Shown: positions 1 through 9,173 of the stretch, piece after piece
Numbering within the stretch: position 1 is the first letter of the stretch
How the letters are laid out: the number at the start of each line of letters is the position of its first letter
Source: Polaromonas sp.
GTDB lineage: Bacteria; Pseudomonadota; Gammaproteobacteria; Burkholderiales; Burkholderiaceae_C
Direction of reading: 5' to 3'
DNA length: 64,000 nt
Assembly (NCBI RefSeq): GCF_029945685.1
Contig: NZ_JAQSDA010000028.1
Location: 1 to 64,000 of the forward strand
The notes under the pieces: generated by a model
Seen by the model: only the letters and a program-made list of their open reading frames with translations
The model's database searches: none
Told to the model about the DNA's origin: nothing
Translations under genes and position numbers: made by a program

Positions 1-691
1 TCAGCACCGCGTTGGTCTCTGTCAGCGCCGCTGTCGCGCTGGTCAGCGTCGAGACCGACCCAACAACGGCAGCATCGGACGCAGGAACGACAGAAGCAAC
101 AGGAGCGCCGGTCGCGGGAAGTGCAGCGGAGAAGCCCTGATCGCCAAGCTCAGACGCGCCCGCTGCATTGTCGGATCGCTGCACGCCGCCAGTTGGCAAA
201 TACCCCAAAGATTGCCTGCCAAGTGAAGCGTATTCATACGTTAACGGCGCAAGCTCCTCGGCTGTCCGTAACAACTGCACAAAACTGTTGCCATCGTCAG
301 CCCGTATATTGGCGCCGCCGGCGTCAGAAGCCGAACTCACCCCGGATGACGTTTCCTGTAATAACCTGTCAAGGCTGCTGCCTTCGCTAATGGCACTGAG
401 AATGCTGGTGAGTTCTCCAACACGCGGCAAAAGGGCGCCGCTATTCACATCCGGCAGGACGTTGCCAAAGACGGTTGAGTCAAGTGTTACGGTTTCCCTG
501 GAACGGAGAAGAAACTTTCCGCCTTGATCGAAGGCGAGTTCTACACGGCCTCCGGCCGCCGTGACAATTACTTCCCCTTCAAAAACAGGATCACCGAACT
601 TAAGAAGGCGCTGGTCACCATCACTGTTCTGCGCAAAGGCTATGCCTTCAATCAAAACGACATTGCCGACGACGTTGGCTTCTTTTGCCAT
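1..691 (-). CDS. LapA-type giant adhesin, N-terminal retention module (partial)
   Basis: Open frame of 230 codons starting with ATG at 691 and running off the left edge, so only the N terminus is visible. Residues 1-75 form a short beta-rich domain (MAKEANVVGNVVLIEG, later FGDPVFEGEVIV), and residues 137-153 carry FVQLLRTAEELAPLTYEY. Both resemble the periplasmic retention module of LapA/BapA-type type I secretion substrates, which plugs the outer-membrane pore until a LapG protease cuts it. An Ala/Ser/Thr-rich linker follows from about residue 175. The position where LapG normally finds Thr-Ala-Ala-Gly reads Thr-Ser-Ser-Gly here (114-117). The exporter genes lie directly upstream on the same strand. 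The family call is by recognition; repeats and the C-terminal secretion signal are outside the window. Confidence 0.8.
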   Translation of the reverse strand, partial: MAKEANVVGNVVLIEGIAFAQNSDGDQRLLKFGDPVFEGEVIVTAAGGRVELAFDQGGKFLLRSRETVTLDSTVFGNVLPDVNSGALLPRVGELTSILSAISEGSSLDRLLQETSSGVSSASDAGGANIRADDGNSFVQLLRTAEELAPLTYEYASLGRQSLGYLPTGGVQRSDNAAGASELGDQGFSAALPATGAPVASVVPASDAAVVGSVSTLTSATAALTETNAVL

Positions 692-768
692 AGCGAATCC
701 CAGACCGAGTTAGTACATTGGACTTCAATGTAGTCCGTTTGACTGGCCAGAGGAACTGTACGGAGGTA

Positions 769-1446
769 CTAGGCCGAACCCGGATTCTGAGGGCGTCCGG
801 ACGCCTGGCCGTTCACGACCAGCGACAACTGAAGGCGATCCCGCACATGAAGTTTTTCAAGAATGGCGCCCACATGCGCCTTGACGGTTCGCTCTGTAAT
901 GCCAAGTGCCCGGGCAATCTCCTTATTGCTGGCTCCGGCGGCGAGCGTGGCGGCAACCTCCTTCTCCCGGTCAGTGAGGTCTTCAGACCAGCCAGGCCTT
1001 ACACCGGCATCAACCCTACTAGCTTGCGCCTGCACCTGCACCCGGCTGGTGGCGCTAACCAACCGCTGCATCAATGACTCCCCAATCCAGAGCCCCCCCT
1101 GCAACACGACCGCAGCAACCTGGATCAAAACATGAGGAAAGGCGTGCGTATTGCAGTATCCCCGCGCACCGGCCGAAAAAGCGGCAATCGCCTCCTCATC
1201 TGTCGGCAGATCACTCAATACCACGCAGGGGACCAGCTTCAAACGCGGGGCAAGACGTTCCATCTGCACAGCCACAGGCACGCCCTGCTCAAGCCGCAGC
1301 CAAACGAGATCAACCCTTCCCGCCTCCCAACCGGGTCTCACAGTGTGGACTTTGCCGGCTCTTCCCATCTTGAAAGCTTCACTCCAGCGAGGAAGCATGC
1401 GTCCGTACGGGCAGAGAAATAGATGTCCGGAGTCCTGAATTCCCAC
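769..1446 (-). CDS. LuxR-family regulator with degenerate receiver
   Basis: 225 residues from a GTG start; GGGAC a few bases upstream is a possible ribosome site. The C terminus (about 150-215) is a LuxR/FixJ helix-turn-helix: LTDREKEVAATLAAGASNKE followed by IARALGITERTVKAHV. The N-terminal 120 residues fold like a response-regulator receiver, but the strand that should end in the phosphoacceptor Asp reads DLVWLRLEQ and the conserved Lys near GYCNTHA is missing. It therefore probably does not take part in normal phosphorelay. It sits between the secretion genes (13 bp from the HlyD-like gene) and the adhesin on the same strand, so a role in adhesin or biofilm control is inferred from position. 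A start further in (Met17) is possible. Confidence 0.8.
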   Translation of the reverse strand: MGIQDSGHLFLCPYGRMLPRWSEAFKMGRAGKVHTVRPGWEAGRVDLVWLRLEQGVPVAVQMERLAPRLKLVPCVVLSDLPTDEEAIAAFSAGARGYCNTHAFPHVLIQVAAVVLQGGLWIGESLMQRLVSATSRVQVQAQASRVDAGVRPGWSEDLTDREKEVAATLAAGASNKEIARALGITERTVKAHVGAILEKLHVRDRLQLSLVVNGQASGRPQNPGSA

Positions 1447-1458
1447 TGACGTCCCGAT

Positions 1459-2874
1459 CTAGCGCTCTGTAAAGGCGGCTTGTTTTGCCTTCAATACAGG
1501 TTTGAGAAGATAGGACAGTATGGATTTTTGGCCGGTGATGATATCCACTTCAGCGACCATCCCCGGAATGATGGGAAGACCCTCGCCCAGCTTGGATTTT
1601 TCGGTACGAACACGCACCGTATAAAACGTATTGCCGCGCTCATCAGTGACCGAATCAGCGCCAATGAATTCCAGCTTGGCCTCGAGGCCGCCATAGATGG
1701 AAAAATCATACGCCGTGAACTTCACCAGAGCCCGATCCCCCGGTCGCAAGAAAGCGATGTCTTTTGGCAATACCTTGGCTTCGAGAAGAAGGTTTTCTTC
1801 AAGCGGCACAATTTCAATAATGTCCCTTCCCGGCTGAACCACCCCTCCCACGGTATTGACAAGAAGGCGCTTGACCGTGCCCTTGACCGGGGAGCGCAGC
1901 GAGGATTTATCGACTTTGTCTGCCAATCCGACCCCGCCAGCTGAACTCACGTTTAGCCTTGCCAAGGTATCGGACAACTCCTTGCGGGCTTCGCTCTGAA
2001 AATTCAAGGTGATTTCCTGAATTTTTCGTGAGGCCTCTTCGATCGCCGACTGAGTCTTTGAAATTTGGGCTGAGGCCATTTCCCGCTCACCCAGAAAACG
2101 CCCCGTTTCCCGCTCCAGTCGGAGTAATTCGACTTCTGATACAGCGCCATCCTTGAGCAAGGGCTTGGTGTACCCCAGCTCTTTGGCCGTCAATTCGTAT
2201 GCACGCGACGCCTGCTCCCGCTTCGCCCGAACTTCAACCAGTTCCTGCTGACGCTGCGCCAGTTGCTGCCGGGCGATAGCCAGCTGTGCGTTCAAGGTGG
2301 ATGTGCTGGCTTCGTAGGCACGAAGCTCCTCTCCGACTGTCTTCGGCGCCTCGGCAACGGCTTCAGGGGGTGGTACAAAAGCCACCCCTTCGGCAAGCGC
2401 ACGTAGTCGAGCCGCCTTGGCCAGCAGGGCCAGATACTGGACGCGGTTTTCTTTCACGGAAGAATCGAAGCGCGTCGTATCGATGTTTACCAGCACTTGC
2501 CCAGGCTCAACAACCTGACCTTCCTGGACGAGAATCTCGGAAACAATACCGCCATCCAGACTTTGCAGGATCTGCAATTGCCTCGAAGGAATGACCTTGC
2601 CTTCGCCTTTCGTAATTTCATCAACTTCCGAAAGCCCTGCCCATAAAACCGCCAGAATAAAAACCACACCGAGGCTTTTAACGAGCATTCTGGCTCGCAA
2701 CGGCTCTTGGGCAAGCATGGCGCGGTCTGCATCACCGCCAAATCCCGCATCCATGCGACGATCATCTTCTCGCCACGATGAGAGCGTGCGATCCAGCCCA
2801 GGCTGTAGCACTCGCCGGACAGCCTCCAGGCCTGCTATCAAGGGTCGAGCCCACGTGATCCATCGCGGCTTCAT
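1459..2874 (-). CDS. lapC: Type I secretion membrane-fusion protein, HlyD/LapC family
   Basis: 471 residues, the usual length for HlyD-type adaptors that link an inner-membrane ABC transporter to a TolC-like pore. A cytoplasmic N terminus of about 60 residues precedes one membrane segment (VVFILAVLWAGLSEVDE). Then come a lipoyl-like half (QILQSLDGGIVSEILVQEGQ), a long Gln/Glu/Arg-rich coiled-coil hairpin (about 150-310), the second lipoyl half (SSLRSPVKGTVKRLLVNTVG) and a beta-barrel end. The ATG overlaps the stop of the ABC transporter gene by four bases (ATGA), indicating translational coupling. No TolC/LapE gene is in the window. The symbol is by analogy with the Pseudomonas lap system. 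Confidence 0.88.
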   Translation of the reverse strand: MKPRWITWARPLIAGLEAVRRVLQPGLDRTLSSWREDDRRMDAGFGGDADRAMLAQEPLRARMLVKSLGVVFILAVLWAGLSEVDEITKGEGKVIPSRQLQILQSLDGGIVSEILVQEGQVVEPGQVLVNIDTTRFDSSVKENRVQYLALLAKAARLRALAEGVAFVPPPEAVAEAPKTVGEELRAYEASTSTLNAQLAIARQQLAQRQQELVEVRAKREQASRAYELTAKELGYTKPLLKDGAVSEVELLRLERETGRFLGEREMASAQISKTQSAIEEASRKIQEITLNFQSEARKELSDTLARLNVSSAGGVGLADKVDKSSLRSPVKGTVKRLLVNTVGGVVQPGRDIIEIVPLEENLLLEAKVLPKDIAFLRPGDRALVKFTAYDFSIYGGLEAKLEFIGADSVTDERGNTFYTVRVRTEKSKLGEGLPIIPGMVAEVDIITGQKSILSYLLKPVLKAKQAAFTER

Positions 2875-5069
2875 GAGGCCTTCCCAATGCGGCCGGCTTT
2901 CAGCGCCTCGATGACCTGCTCATAGGGACCATCGGCAACGATGCGGCCCTCGTCGATAACAATGATGCGGTCAGCCAGATCCAGTAAGGTATTTCTATGC
3001 GTCACCACGACCATCGTCTTGTGTTTGGCATAACTGCGCAAGCGTTCCTTGAACTGCGCTTCTGAAGAAAAATCCATAGCGCCCGTGGGCTCGTCCAGCA
3101 ACAACACAGGTGGTTCCAGCAGAGCTGCACGGGCGATTGCCACGCCCTGTCGCTGGCCGCCGGAAAGCGACTCTCCCCGTTCGCCAATGATCATGTCAAA
3201 GCCTTGAGGATGGCGATTGGCAAACTCAATCAAACCGCCCACCTCGGCGGCAGCGAGAATGGCGCCGTCGTCGGCATAGGGCGCCGCGATTGCGATGTTG
3301 TCGCGCAAGGTGCCGTAAAAAAGCATGGCATCCTGCTCAACATAACCGACGTTGCGACGCAAATCCGCGGGGTCAAGCTGGCGAAGGTCGATGCCGTCCA
3401 TGGTGATCGCGCCTTCAGAGGGGGTGTAAAGGCCCAAAATCAGTCTCTGCAGGGTCGTCTTGCCCGAGCCCACCCGGCCAATCACGACCACATTTTCCCC
3501 CGGCTTGATTCTGAATGAAACTCCTCGTAACGCTTCCTGGGTACGCCCGGGATAACTGAAGTGCACATCGTCAAATACGATTTCCCCGGCGATGTCCGGC
3601 CGGTGTACGAAATTTATTTCATCGGAGCGCTCACCCGGCTTTTTCATCGTATCTTCAAGCGAGGCCAGGGCTGTTCTTGCATTCTGGTACTGCATCAACA
3701 GCGCCACAATTTGACCCAGCGGAGCCATGGCTCGCCCGGACAACATCGTGGCCGCGATCAGGCCGCCCATGGTCAGTTTGCCCTCATGAATCAGATACAC
3801 ACCTGCCACGATCATCACGATGTTGATCAGTTGCTGCAGGCTTGAAACGACGTTGATCACCGACGACGACAACAACCGCAGCTGAGCACTGACACGAGCG
3901 AGAAACGCTGCAGTGTCCTCGAGCTTGGCCTGCATCTGACTTTCGGCGCCGTGTGCCTTGATAGCCTCCATGGCTGTCAATGTCTCAACCAAGGTTGCAT
4001 TGCGCATTGCAGAGGCTCTGAAAGTGGTCTCCGAAAGCAGATGCATCTTGTGCTGAACAATGTAGCTGTAGATGACAACAACAATGACCCCGACCAGGGG
4101 CGGTATGACCAGCGGCCAGGATATCCAGCCGAGGACGAGAAAGAAGAGCAGGGCAAACGGGAGGTCAACCACAGCAGTGACGGTGGCAGATGCGATAAAG
4201 TCGCGCACCGATTCAAATGAGCGAAGTGTCGCGGCATAGGACCCCACTGAAGCTGGTCGCTCGGAAAGCCGCATCCCCAGCACCCGTTCCATGATCAGCG
4301 TGGAGAGCTTGATATCAATACGAGAACCCGCAAGGTCCACAAAATAACCCCGCATGATGCGAAGGAAATAATCAATAACCAGCACCAGCAACAGGCCGAA
4401 GGCCAGCATCCAGAGTGTCTCGACCGCGAAGTTCGGCACAACGCGGTCATACACATTCATCGAGAAAAGTGGCAACGCGAGCGCAAACAAATTGATGAGG
4501 AGCGCCGCCGCCAGAATATCCCGATAAAGCGGAAACTGGTCCCGAAAAGCGCCCCAAAACCAATGTCGCTGGGGGATGTCAGCCAGCTCAGGCGTCCGCT
4601 GGTCAAAACGAAAGTTTGGTCGAGAGAAAATCGCGATTCCGACATATCGGCCAAGCAGTTGTTCACGTGACAGCTGCACAACGCCTTGGCCAGCTTCCGG
4701 GAAAAGCAGATTTGCAGTTTGCCCCTGTTCATCCCAACCGAGCAGAAGACAGGCGCCATCCCCCTCAAGAAGCAGCACAACAGGCAACAGCGCCGAATCT
4801 ATTTTTTCAAGGGGACGTCTCAATATCTTGCATGACAGACCAGCCCGCGCTGCAGCACGGGAAAAGAGCGACGGAGGAAGACCCGCCTTGGGCAGAGGAA
4901 GGCCGGCAGACAAAGCGGCCCGGGTGCTTGGGCGGCCATGTATGCGCGTCAACTCGACCAGACAGTCGAGCAAGGGATCGTGATGCAACAAATCCTCACG
5001 CAAGCCTTGGGCCAGGTGGCTAGCCTCGCTTTTCGGACTGGTCTGCAATGGCACGTTCATGTCACTCAT
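2871..5069 (-). CDS. lapB: Type I secretion ABC transporter, LapB family
   Basis: 732 residues in three parts. Residues 30-155 are a peptidase-C39-like domain without the catalytic Cys-Gly signature, as in RTX and adhesin exporters where it only docks substrate. Residues 175-470 are a six-helix ABC exporter membrane domain (LLINLFALALPLFSMNVYDR at its start). The nucleotide-binding domain has Walker A GRVGSGKTT, signature LSGGQRQ, Walker B VLLLDEPTGAMD and H-loop VVVTHR, all intact. It is first in the operon with the HlyD-like gene, the LuxR gene and the adhesin, so its substrate is very probably the adhesin. ATG at 5069 is the longest start; Met4 at 5060 is possible. Confidence 0.9.
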   Translation of the reverse strand: MSDMNVPLQTSPKSEASHLAQGLREDLLHHDPLLDCLVELTRIHGRPSTRAALSAGLPLPKAGLPPSLFSRAAARAGLSCKILRRPLEKIDSALLPVVLLLEGDGACLLLGWDEQGQTANLLFPEAGQGVVQLSREQLLGRYVGIAIFSRPNFRFDQRTPELADIPQRHWFWGAFRDQFPLYRDILAAALLINLFALALPLFSMNVYDRVVPNFAVETLWMLAFGLLLVLVIDYFLRIMRGYFVDLAGSRIDIKLSTLIMERVLGMRLSERPASVGSYAATLRSFESVRDFIASATVTAVVDLPFALLFFLVLGWISWPLVIPPLVGVIVVVIYSYIVQHKMHLLSETTFRASAMRNATLVETLTAMEAIKAHGAESQMQAKLEDTAAFLARVSAQLRLLSSSVINVVSSLQQLINIVMIVAGVYLIHEGKLTMGGLIAATMLSGRAMAPLGQIVALLMQYQNARTALASLEDTMKKPGERSDEINFVHRPDIAGEIVFDDVHFSYPGRTQEALRGVSFRIKPGENVVVIGRVGSGKTTLQRLILGLYTPSEGAITMDGIDLRQLDPADLRRNVGYVEQDAMLFYGTLRDNIAIAAPYADDGAILAAAEVGGLIEFANRHPQGFDMIIGERGESLSGGQRQGVAIARAALLEPPVLLLDEPTGAMDFSSEAQFKERLRSYAKHKTMVVVTHRNTLLDLADRIIVIDEGRIVADGPYEQVIEALKAGRIGKAS

Positions 5070-5519
5070 TTCTCGATCTGTAGGCCAGCTCTTTCAAAAT
5101 TGAAGCCAACACCGCAAGTAACCAATTGTAATAAAATCAAACACTTGCCGCTACATTTGCAAGTCAGATTTTGTGAGTTGGCATCATTTTTTTGGTGACA
5201 TTGGCTGCTTAGTGTGGCGGCGCGACCCCATGACAGTTAAAAATCTGTGAGCTGCCCGCCGTTCGGGAACGCTCCAAGAGTTTACGCGACAGAGAGACCT
5301 ACAGATTCGTCAATTGCATCACCCAAAAAAACAAAAGAGGTCCTACCGGCGCATGTTTGCCCCTGCAAGGGATGCCCGCCCGCGTCACAAGACACCAGCT
5401 TCTCATGGAAATCCCGAGCAACCCGCCAAAAAAGCAAATCGCCATCCTGAGTCCATGGACCAAGCCGTACCGAGAAAATCCCTCACCTACGTGGCAATAG
5501 CATATGAACAGCAGAAAGC
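5070..5519. other. Intergenic region upstream of the secretion operon
   Basis: No gene could be supported in these 450 bases. The part next to the ABC transporter gene is AT-rich compared with its surroundings. On the minus strand it holds TTACAAT about 60 bases before the start, a possible -10 with no convincing -35. Short frames across it have no recognisable protein character. Confidence 0.5.
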
Positions 5520-5546
5520 AAAACGCCCACATCAAGTGGGCGTTTT
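5520..5546 (-). terminator. Rho-independent terminator after tRNA-fMet
   Basis: A perfect 11-bp inverted repeat (AAAACGCCCAC and its complement) encloses a 5-base loop. Because the arms end in AAAA/TTTT, it can work in both directions. It lies 25 bases beyond the tRNA 3' end and would end transcripts from the alpha operon and the tRNA. Confidence 0.7.
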
Positions 5547-5571
5547 GGCACCGGCATCATCAGCCGGAGAA

Positions 5572-5648
<77 letters not shown>

Positions 5649-5658
5649 ATATGTTCTT

Positions 5659-5689
5659 ATTATACCCTATTCCGACTTGGCGATGTCAG
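5659..5689 (-). promoter_or_regulatory. Candidate promoter of tRNA-fMet
   Basis: A perfect TATAAT at 5659-5664 lies 10 bases before the mature tRNA 5' end, in the 18-base gap after rplQ. A CTGACA at 5684-5689, inside the last codons of rplQ, is the best -35, with a long 19-base spacer. It could give the tRNA its own transcript in addition to read-through from the ribosomal operon. Confidence 0.5.
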
Positions 5690-6068
5690 AAGTAGTGGCT
5701 TCAGCGATTTCCGGACGATCAACCAACTCAACCAATGCCATCGGTGCGTTGTCGCCGACACGAAATCCCATCTTGAGGATACGTGTGTAGCCACCAGGAC
5801 GTGTCTTGTAGCGAGGGCCAAGCTCAGCAAAAAGCTTGACCACCATGTCGCGGTCACGCAGACGGTCAAAGGCCAGGCGCTTGTTAGCAAGCGTAGGCTC
5901 CTTTGCCAAAGTAATCATTGGCTCGACCACGCGGCGAAGTTCCTTGGCCTTGGGCAAAGTTGTTTTGATCGCTTCATGTTGAAGAAGCGAGTTCATCATG
6001 TTGCGTAACATGGCCAGCCGGTGTGAGCTGGTGCGGTTGAGTTTACGAAGTCCGTGTCCGTGACGCAT
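5667..6068 (-). CDS. rplQ: 50S ribosomal protein L17
   Basis: 133 residues, close to the family length. The start [20 protein letters not shown] is the diagnostic L17 N terminus. The protein sits near the exit tunnel of the large subunit. It is the last protein gene of the alpha operon, after rpoA with 84 bp between, as in other proteobacteria. The C terminus is short and acidic. Confidence 0.97.
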   Translation of the reverse strand: MRHGHGLRKLNRTSSHRLAMLRNMMNSLLQHEAIKTTLPKAKELRRVVEPMITLAKEPTLANKRLAFDRLRDRDMVVKLFAELGPRYKTRPGGYTRILKMGFRVGDNAPMALVELVDRPEIAEATTSDIAKSE

Positions 6069-6152
6069 GGTGCTGTCCTTTCATTTTGTAATTCAGATAG
6101 CCGTATCAGGTACTACCTGTGCACTGCCTCGCGAAAGAGGCTTGATTTTCAA

Positions 6153-7142
6153 TTATCGCTTGTCAAGACCAGCGGGAGGCCAGCTTTCCAGGCGCATGCC
6201 GAGTGTCAGCCCCCGGGAAGCCAAAACTTCCTTGATTTCATTGAGGGACTTGCGGCCCAGATTCGGCGTTTTGAGAAGCTCGTTCTCTGTACGCTGAATC
6301 AGGTCGCCAATGTAGTAGATATTCTCGGCCTTGAGGCAATTGGCAGAGCGAACTGTCAATTCGAGTTCATCGACGGGACGCAGCAAAATCGGATCAAATT
6401 GCTGAGAACTGCGTTGCACAGGTGCATCAAAAGCAGCCAGTTCGTTCCCTTCAAGCTGTGCAAATACAGCAAGCTGCTCAACGAGGATTTTAGCTGAGGC
6501 TCGGACGGCGTCTTCCGCAGTCACTGCACCGTTGGTTTCGATTTCCAGAACCAGCTTGTCGAGGTCGGTTCGCTGCTCGACGCGGGCACTTTCGACCGTA
6601 TAGCTCACACGTTTCACAGGGGAAAACGAGGCATCCAGGACAATCCGGCCAATCGATTTGGTAGATTCGTCGCCATAGCGGCGCATGGTTCCGGGCACAT
6701 ACCCACGGCCGTTTTCCACCTTGATCTGCATGTCTATCTTGCCGCCGTGCGACAAATTGACAATGACATGCTCTGGATTGATGATTTCGACATCATGGGG
6801 CGTCTGAATATCGGCGGCGGTTACGGGGCCTTCACCCTCCTTGCGCAAGCTCAGTGTCACTTCATCGCGGTTGTGCAGCTTGAAAACGACCCCTTTGAGA
6901 TTCAGGAGGATATTGACCACATCTTCCTGGACGCCATCAATTGACGAGTACTCGTGCAACACGCCGGCAATCGTCACTTCGGTTGCGGCGTGACCCACCA
7001 TGGACGAAAGCAAAACGCGGCGCAAGGCGTTGCCGAGCGTGTGGCCGTAGCCACGTTCGAAAGGCTCCAGAGTCACCTTGGCGCGATTCGCGGCAAGCTG
7101 CTCAACGTTGATGGTTTTCGGTTTCAATAAATTGGTTTGCAT
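6153..7142 (-). CDS. rpoA: RNA polymerase alpha subunit
   Basis: 329 residues, the standard length. The N-terminal domain (about 1-235) carries the assembly motif [20 protein letters not shown]. The C-terminal domain (about 250-320, with [20 protein letters not shown] and [16 protein letters not shown]) is the helix-hairpin-helix that contacts UP elements and activators. It lies between rpsD and rplQ in the canonical alpha-operon order. Confidence 0.98.
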   Translation of the reverse strand: MQTNLLKPKTINVEQLAANRAKVTLEPFERGYGHTLGNALRRVLLSSMVGHAATEVTIAGVLHEYSSIDGVQEDVVNILLNLKGVVFKLHNRDEVTLSLRKEGEGPVTAADIQTPHDVEIINPEHVIVNLSHGGKIDMQIKVENGRGYVPGTMRRYGDESTKSIGRIVLDASFSPVKRVSYTVESARVEQRTDLDKLVLEIETNGAVTAEDAVRASAKILVEQLAVFAQLEGNELAAFDAPVQRSSQQFDPILLRPVDELELTVRSANCLKAENIYYIGDLIQRTENELLKTPNLGRKSLNEIKEVLASRGLTLGMRLESWPPAGLDKR

Positions 7143-7237
7143 GCATTCTTCCTCTCAATACCCTCGGCTCGTTACACCGATAAGGCCGGGTGAAGCGACC
7201 CTGCGCCTACAGTGCCCCGTAAGCGCAGGAACGAAAA

Positions 7238-7861
7238 TTAACGTGAATACAGTTCGACGATCAACGACTCGTTGACGTCCGCAGCAAACTCGTCGCGATC
7301 CGGCACTTTCTTGAAAATGCCCTCGCCTTTGTCTATGCTGACATCCACCCAGGCCGGCATGCCGACTTGCTGCGCCAGTTGCAGGGCTTCCGCCACGCGG
7401 GTCTGTTTCTTGGACTTGTCACGAACGGCGATCACGTCGCCCGTTTTGACCATGTAAGAAGGGATGTTGACGGAGCTGCCGTTGACAGTGATCGCCTTGT
7501 GCGACACCAGCTGGCGCGCTTCGGCACGGGTAGAACCGAAACCCATCCGGTAAACCACATTGTCCAGACGCGATTCCAGAATAAAAAGCAGATTGGCGCC
7601 GGTGTTACCCTTGCGACGATCAGCTTCTTCGAAATAACGGCGGAACTGCTTTTCCAGCACGCCGTACATGCGCTTGACCTTCTGCTTTTCGCGAAGCTGC
7701 AGACCGAAGTCCGAGGTCCGGGTACCGGAGGTTCGGCCGTGCTGGCCGGGCTTTGAGTCAAATTTGGCCTTGTCACCGATGGCTCTGCGAGCACTCTTCA
7801 GGAACAGGTCGGTGCCTTCACGGCGGGATAGTTTGGCCTTGGGGCCGAGATAACGTGCCAC
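7238..7861 (-). CDS. rpsD: 30S ribosomal protein S4
   Basis: 207 residues. The start [20 protein letters not shown] and the S4 RNA-binding domain ([20 protein letters not shown] then [18 protein letters not shown]) are clear. S4 starts small-subunit assembly and in E. coli represses the alpha operon; whether the 7862-7995 gap holds such a target cannot be decided by eye. This form lacks the four-Cys zinc motif found in some S4 proteins. Confidence 0.97.
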   Translation of the reverse strand: MARYLGPKAKLSRREGTDLFLKSARRAIGDKAKFDSKPGQHGRTSGTRTSDFGLQLREKQKVKRMYGVLEKQFRRYFEEADRRKGNTGANLLFILESRLDNVVYRMGFGSTRAEARQLVSHKAITVNGSSVNIPSYMVKTGDVIAVRDKSKKQTRVAEALQLAQQVGMPAWVDVSIDKGEGIFKKVPDRDEFAADVNESLIVELYSR

Positions 7862-7995
7862 TTGAATTCCTTATGTCATCTGCTGCAGAAACTGCAGGAG
7901 CCGCAGGTAGTCACCTGGCGGCGGTGGGCTTGATAAAAACTCGCCCGGCTGACCTACGTGAAAACGAGGAACAAACCGGGAAAGCAGAACTTAAA

Positions 7996-8400
7996 TTAAA
8001 TACGACGGCGTTTCTGGGGACGGCAGCCGTTATGCGGCACAGGCGTGACGTCAGCAATCGAATTGATGCGGATGCCAAGAGCTGCCAGCGCGCGAACCGA
8101 TGACTCACGTCCTGGACCAGGACCTTTGATTTCGACATCCAGATTCTTGATGCCCTGTTCAATTGCGGCACGACCAGCCACCTCAGAAGCGACCTGAGCG
8201 GCAAAGGGGGTCGACTTGCGCGAGCCTTTAAAGCCCTGACCGCCAGAAGATGCCCACGACAAGGCATTGCCCTGACGATCTGTGATCGTGATGATGGTGT
8301 TGTTGAAAGACGCGTGAACGTGAGCGACGCCGTCGGCAACGTTCTTGCGTACTTTCTTGCGAACGCGTTGTGCTGCGTTACTGCTGGGGGCTTTTGCCAT
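7996..8400 (-). CDS. rpsK: 30S ribosomal protein S11
   Basis: 134 residues. [20 protein letters not shown] and the ending [18 protein letters not shown], with its Asn-Gly site, are typical of S11, a platform protein near the mRNA exit. Seventeen bases separate it from rpsM, consistent with co-transcription. Confidence 0.97.
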   Translation of the reverse strand: MAKAPSSNAAQRVRKKVRKNVADGVAHVHASFNNTIITITDRQGNALSWASSGGQGFKGSRKSTPFAAQVASEVAGRAAIEQGIKNLDVEIKGPGPGRESSVRALAALGIRINSIADVTPVPHNGCRPQKRRRI

Positions 8401-8417
8401 AACTACCTCTTACTCAA

Positions 8418-8783
8418 TTATTTCTTCAAGGACTGTGCCGCCTTGCGCGGACCCTTGCGGGTGCGCGCATTGGTGCGTGTGCGCTGACCGCGCATAGGCA
8501 ACCCGCGACGATGGCGAAAGCCACGGTAGCAGCCGATATCCATCAAACGTTTGATGTTCATCGTGGTTTCGCGACGCAGGTCACCCTCAATGGTGAATTG
8601 CGCGATCTGGTCACGAATTTTTTCCAAGTCACCGTCTGTAAGATCTTTGACTTTTTTGGAATACGCAATGTCACATGCTTCGCAAATTTTGCGAGCACGA
8701 GTGCGACCGATGCCGAAAATAGCAGTCAAGCCGATTTCGGCGTGCTGCTGCGGCGGAATATTGATACCAGCGATACGAGCCAT
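8418..8783 (-). CDS. rpsM: 30S ribosomal protein S13
   Basis: 121 residues. [20 protein letters not shown] and the C-terminal [20 protein letters not shown] are diagnostic. S13 forms intersubunit bridges in the small-subunit head. It is the first gene of the alpha set, directly after rpmJ. Confidence 0.97.
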   Translation of the reverse strand: MARIAGINIPPQQHAEIGLTAIFGIGRTRARKICEACDIAYSKKVKDLTDGDLEKIRDQIAQFTIEGDLRRETTMNIKRLMDIGCYRGFRHRRGLPMRGQRTRTNARTRKGPRKAAQSLKK

Positions 8784-8807
8784 GTGCGTCCTCTAAAACT
8801 CTTGAAA

Positions 8808-8921
8808 TCAGCCTTGACGCTGTTTGTGGCGTGGGTCTGTGCAAATCACGCGAACAACGCCCTTACGGCGGATGATTTTACAGTTGCGGCAAATTTTCTT
8901 GACCGAAGCTGAAACTCTCAT
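8808..8921 (-). CDS. rpmJ: 50S ribosomal protein L36, zinc-binding form
   Basis: 37 codons, ATG at 8921, stop TGA at 8808-8810. The translation begins [20 protein letters not shown] and ends DPRHKQRQG. Cys11, Cys14, Cys27 and His32 make the zinc-binding form of L36, so this is not the Cys-less paralogue made under zinc limitation. It lies between infA and rpsM, its usual place in betaproteobacteria. Confidence 0.95.
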   Translation of the reverse strand: MRVSASVKKICRNCKIIRRKGVVRVICTDPRHKQRQG

Positions 8922-8949
8922 TTCTTTCTCCTAAACTTCTGAACTGTAC

Positions 8950-9168
8950 TTACTTGGCGCGAAACACGATGCGTGCTCGCGACAAATCGTAAGGCGTTAA
9001 CTCAACCGTCACCTTGTCACCAGGAAGAATGCGGATGTAATGCATTCGCATCTTTCCCGATATGTGACCCAAAACAACATGACCATTTTCCAGCTTTACG
9101 CGAAACGTCGCGTTGGGCAAGTTCTCCACGACCTCCCCCTGCATCTGGATAACATCATCCTTCGACAT
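8950..9168 (-). CDS. infA: Translation initiation factor IF-1
   Basis: 72 residues forming one S1/OB-fold domain ([20 protein letters not shown] at the start, [12 protein letters not shown] at the end). I chose ATG at 9168 because AGGTGG lies nine bases upstream and the product then has the standard 72-residue length; the TTG at 9177 would overlap the secY stop. Position between secY and rpmJ is canonical outside the gammaproteobacteria. Confidence 0.95.
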   Translation of the reverse strand: MSKDDVIQMQGEVVENLPNATFRVKLENGHVVLGHISGKMRMHYIRILPGDKVTVELTPYDLSRARIVFRAK

Positions 9169-9173
9169 CCCAA

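Noticed and set aside
551-562. Thr-Ala-Ala-Gly in the adhesin (residues 44-47) as the LapG site
   Set aside because: It lies inside the first folded domain, about 60 residues before the place where the family is cut, so it is probably coincidence.
5090-5170. AT-rich stretch upstream of the type I secretion operon as a defined promoter
   Set aside because: A TACAAT is present, but no -35 at an acceptable distance could be found, so it is only mentioned in the intergenic entry.
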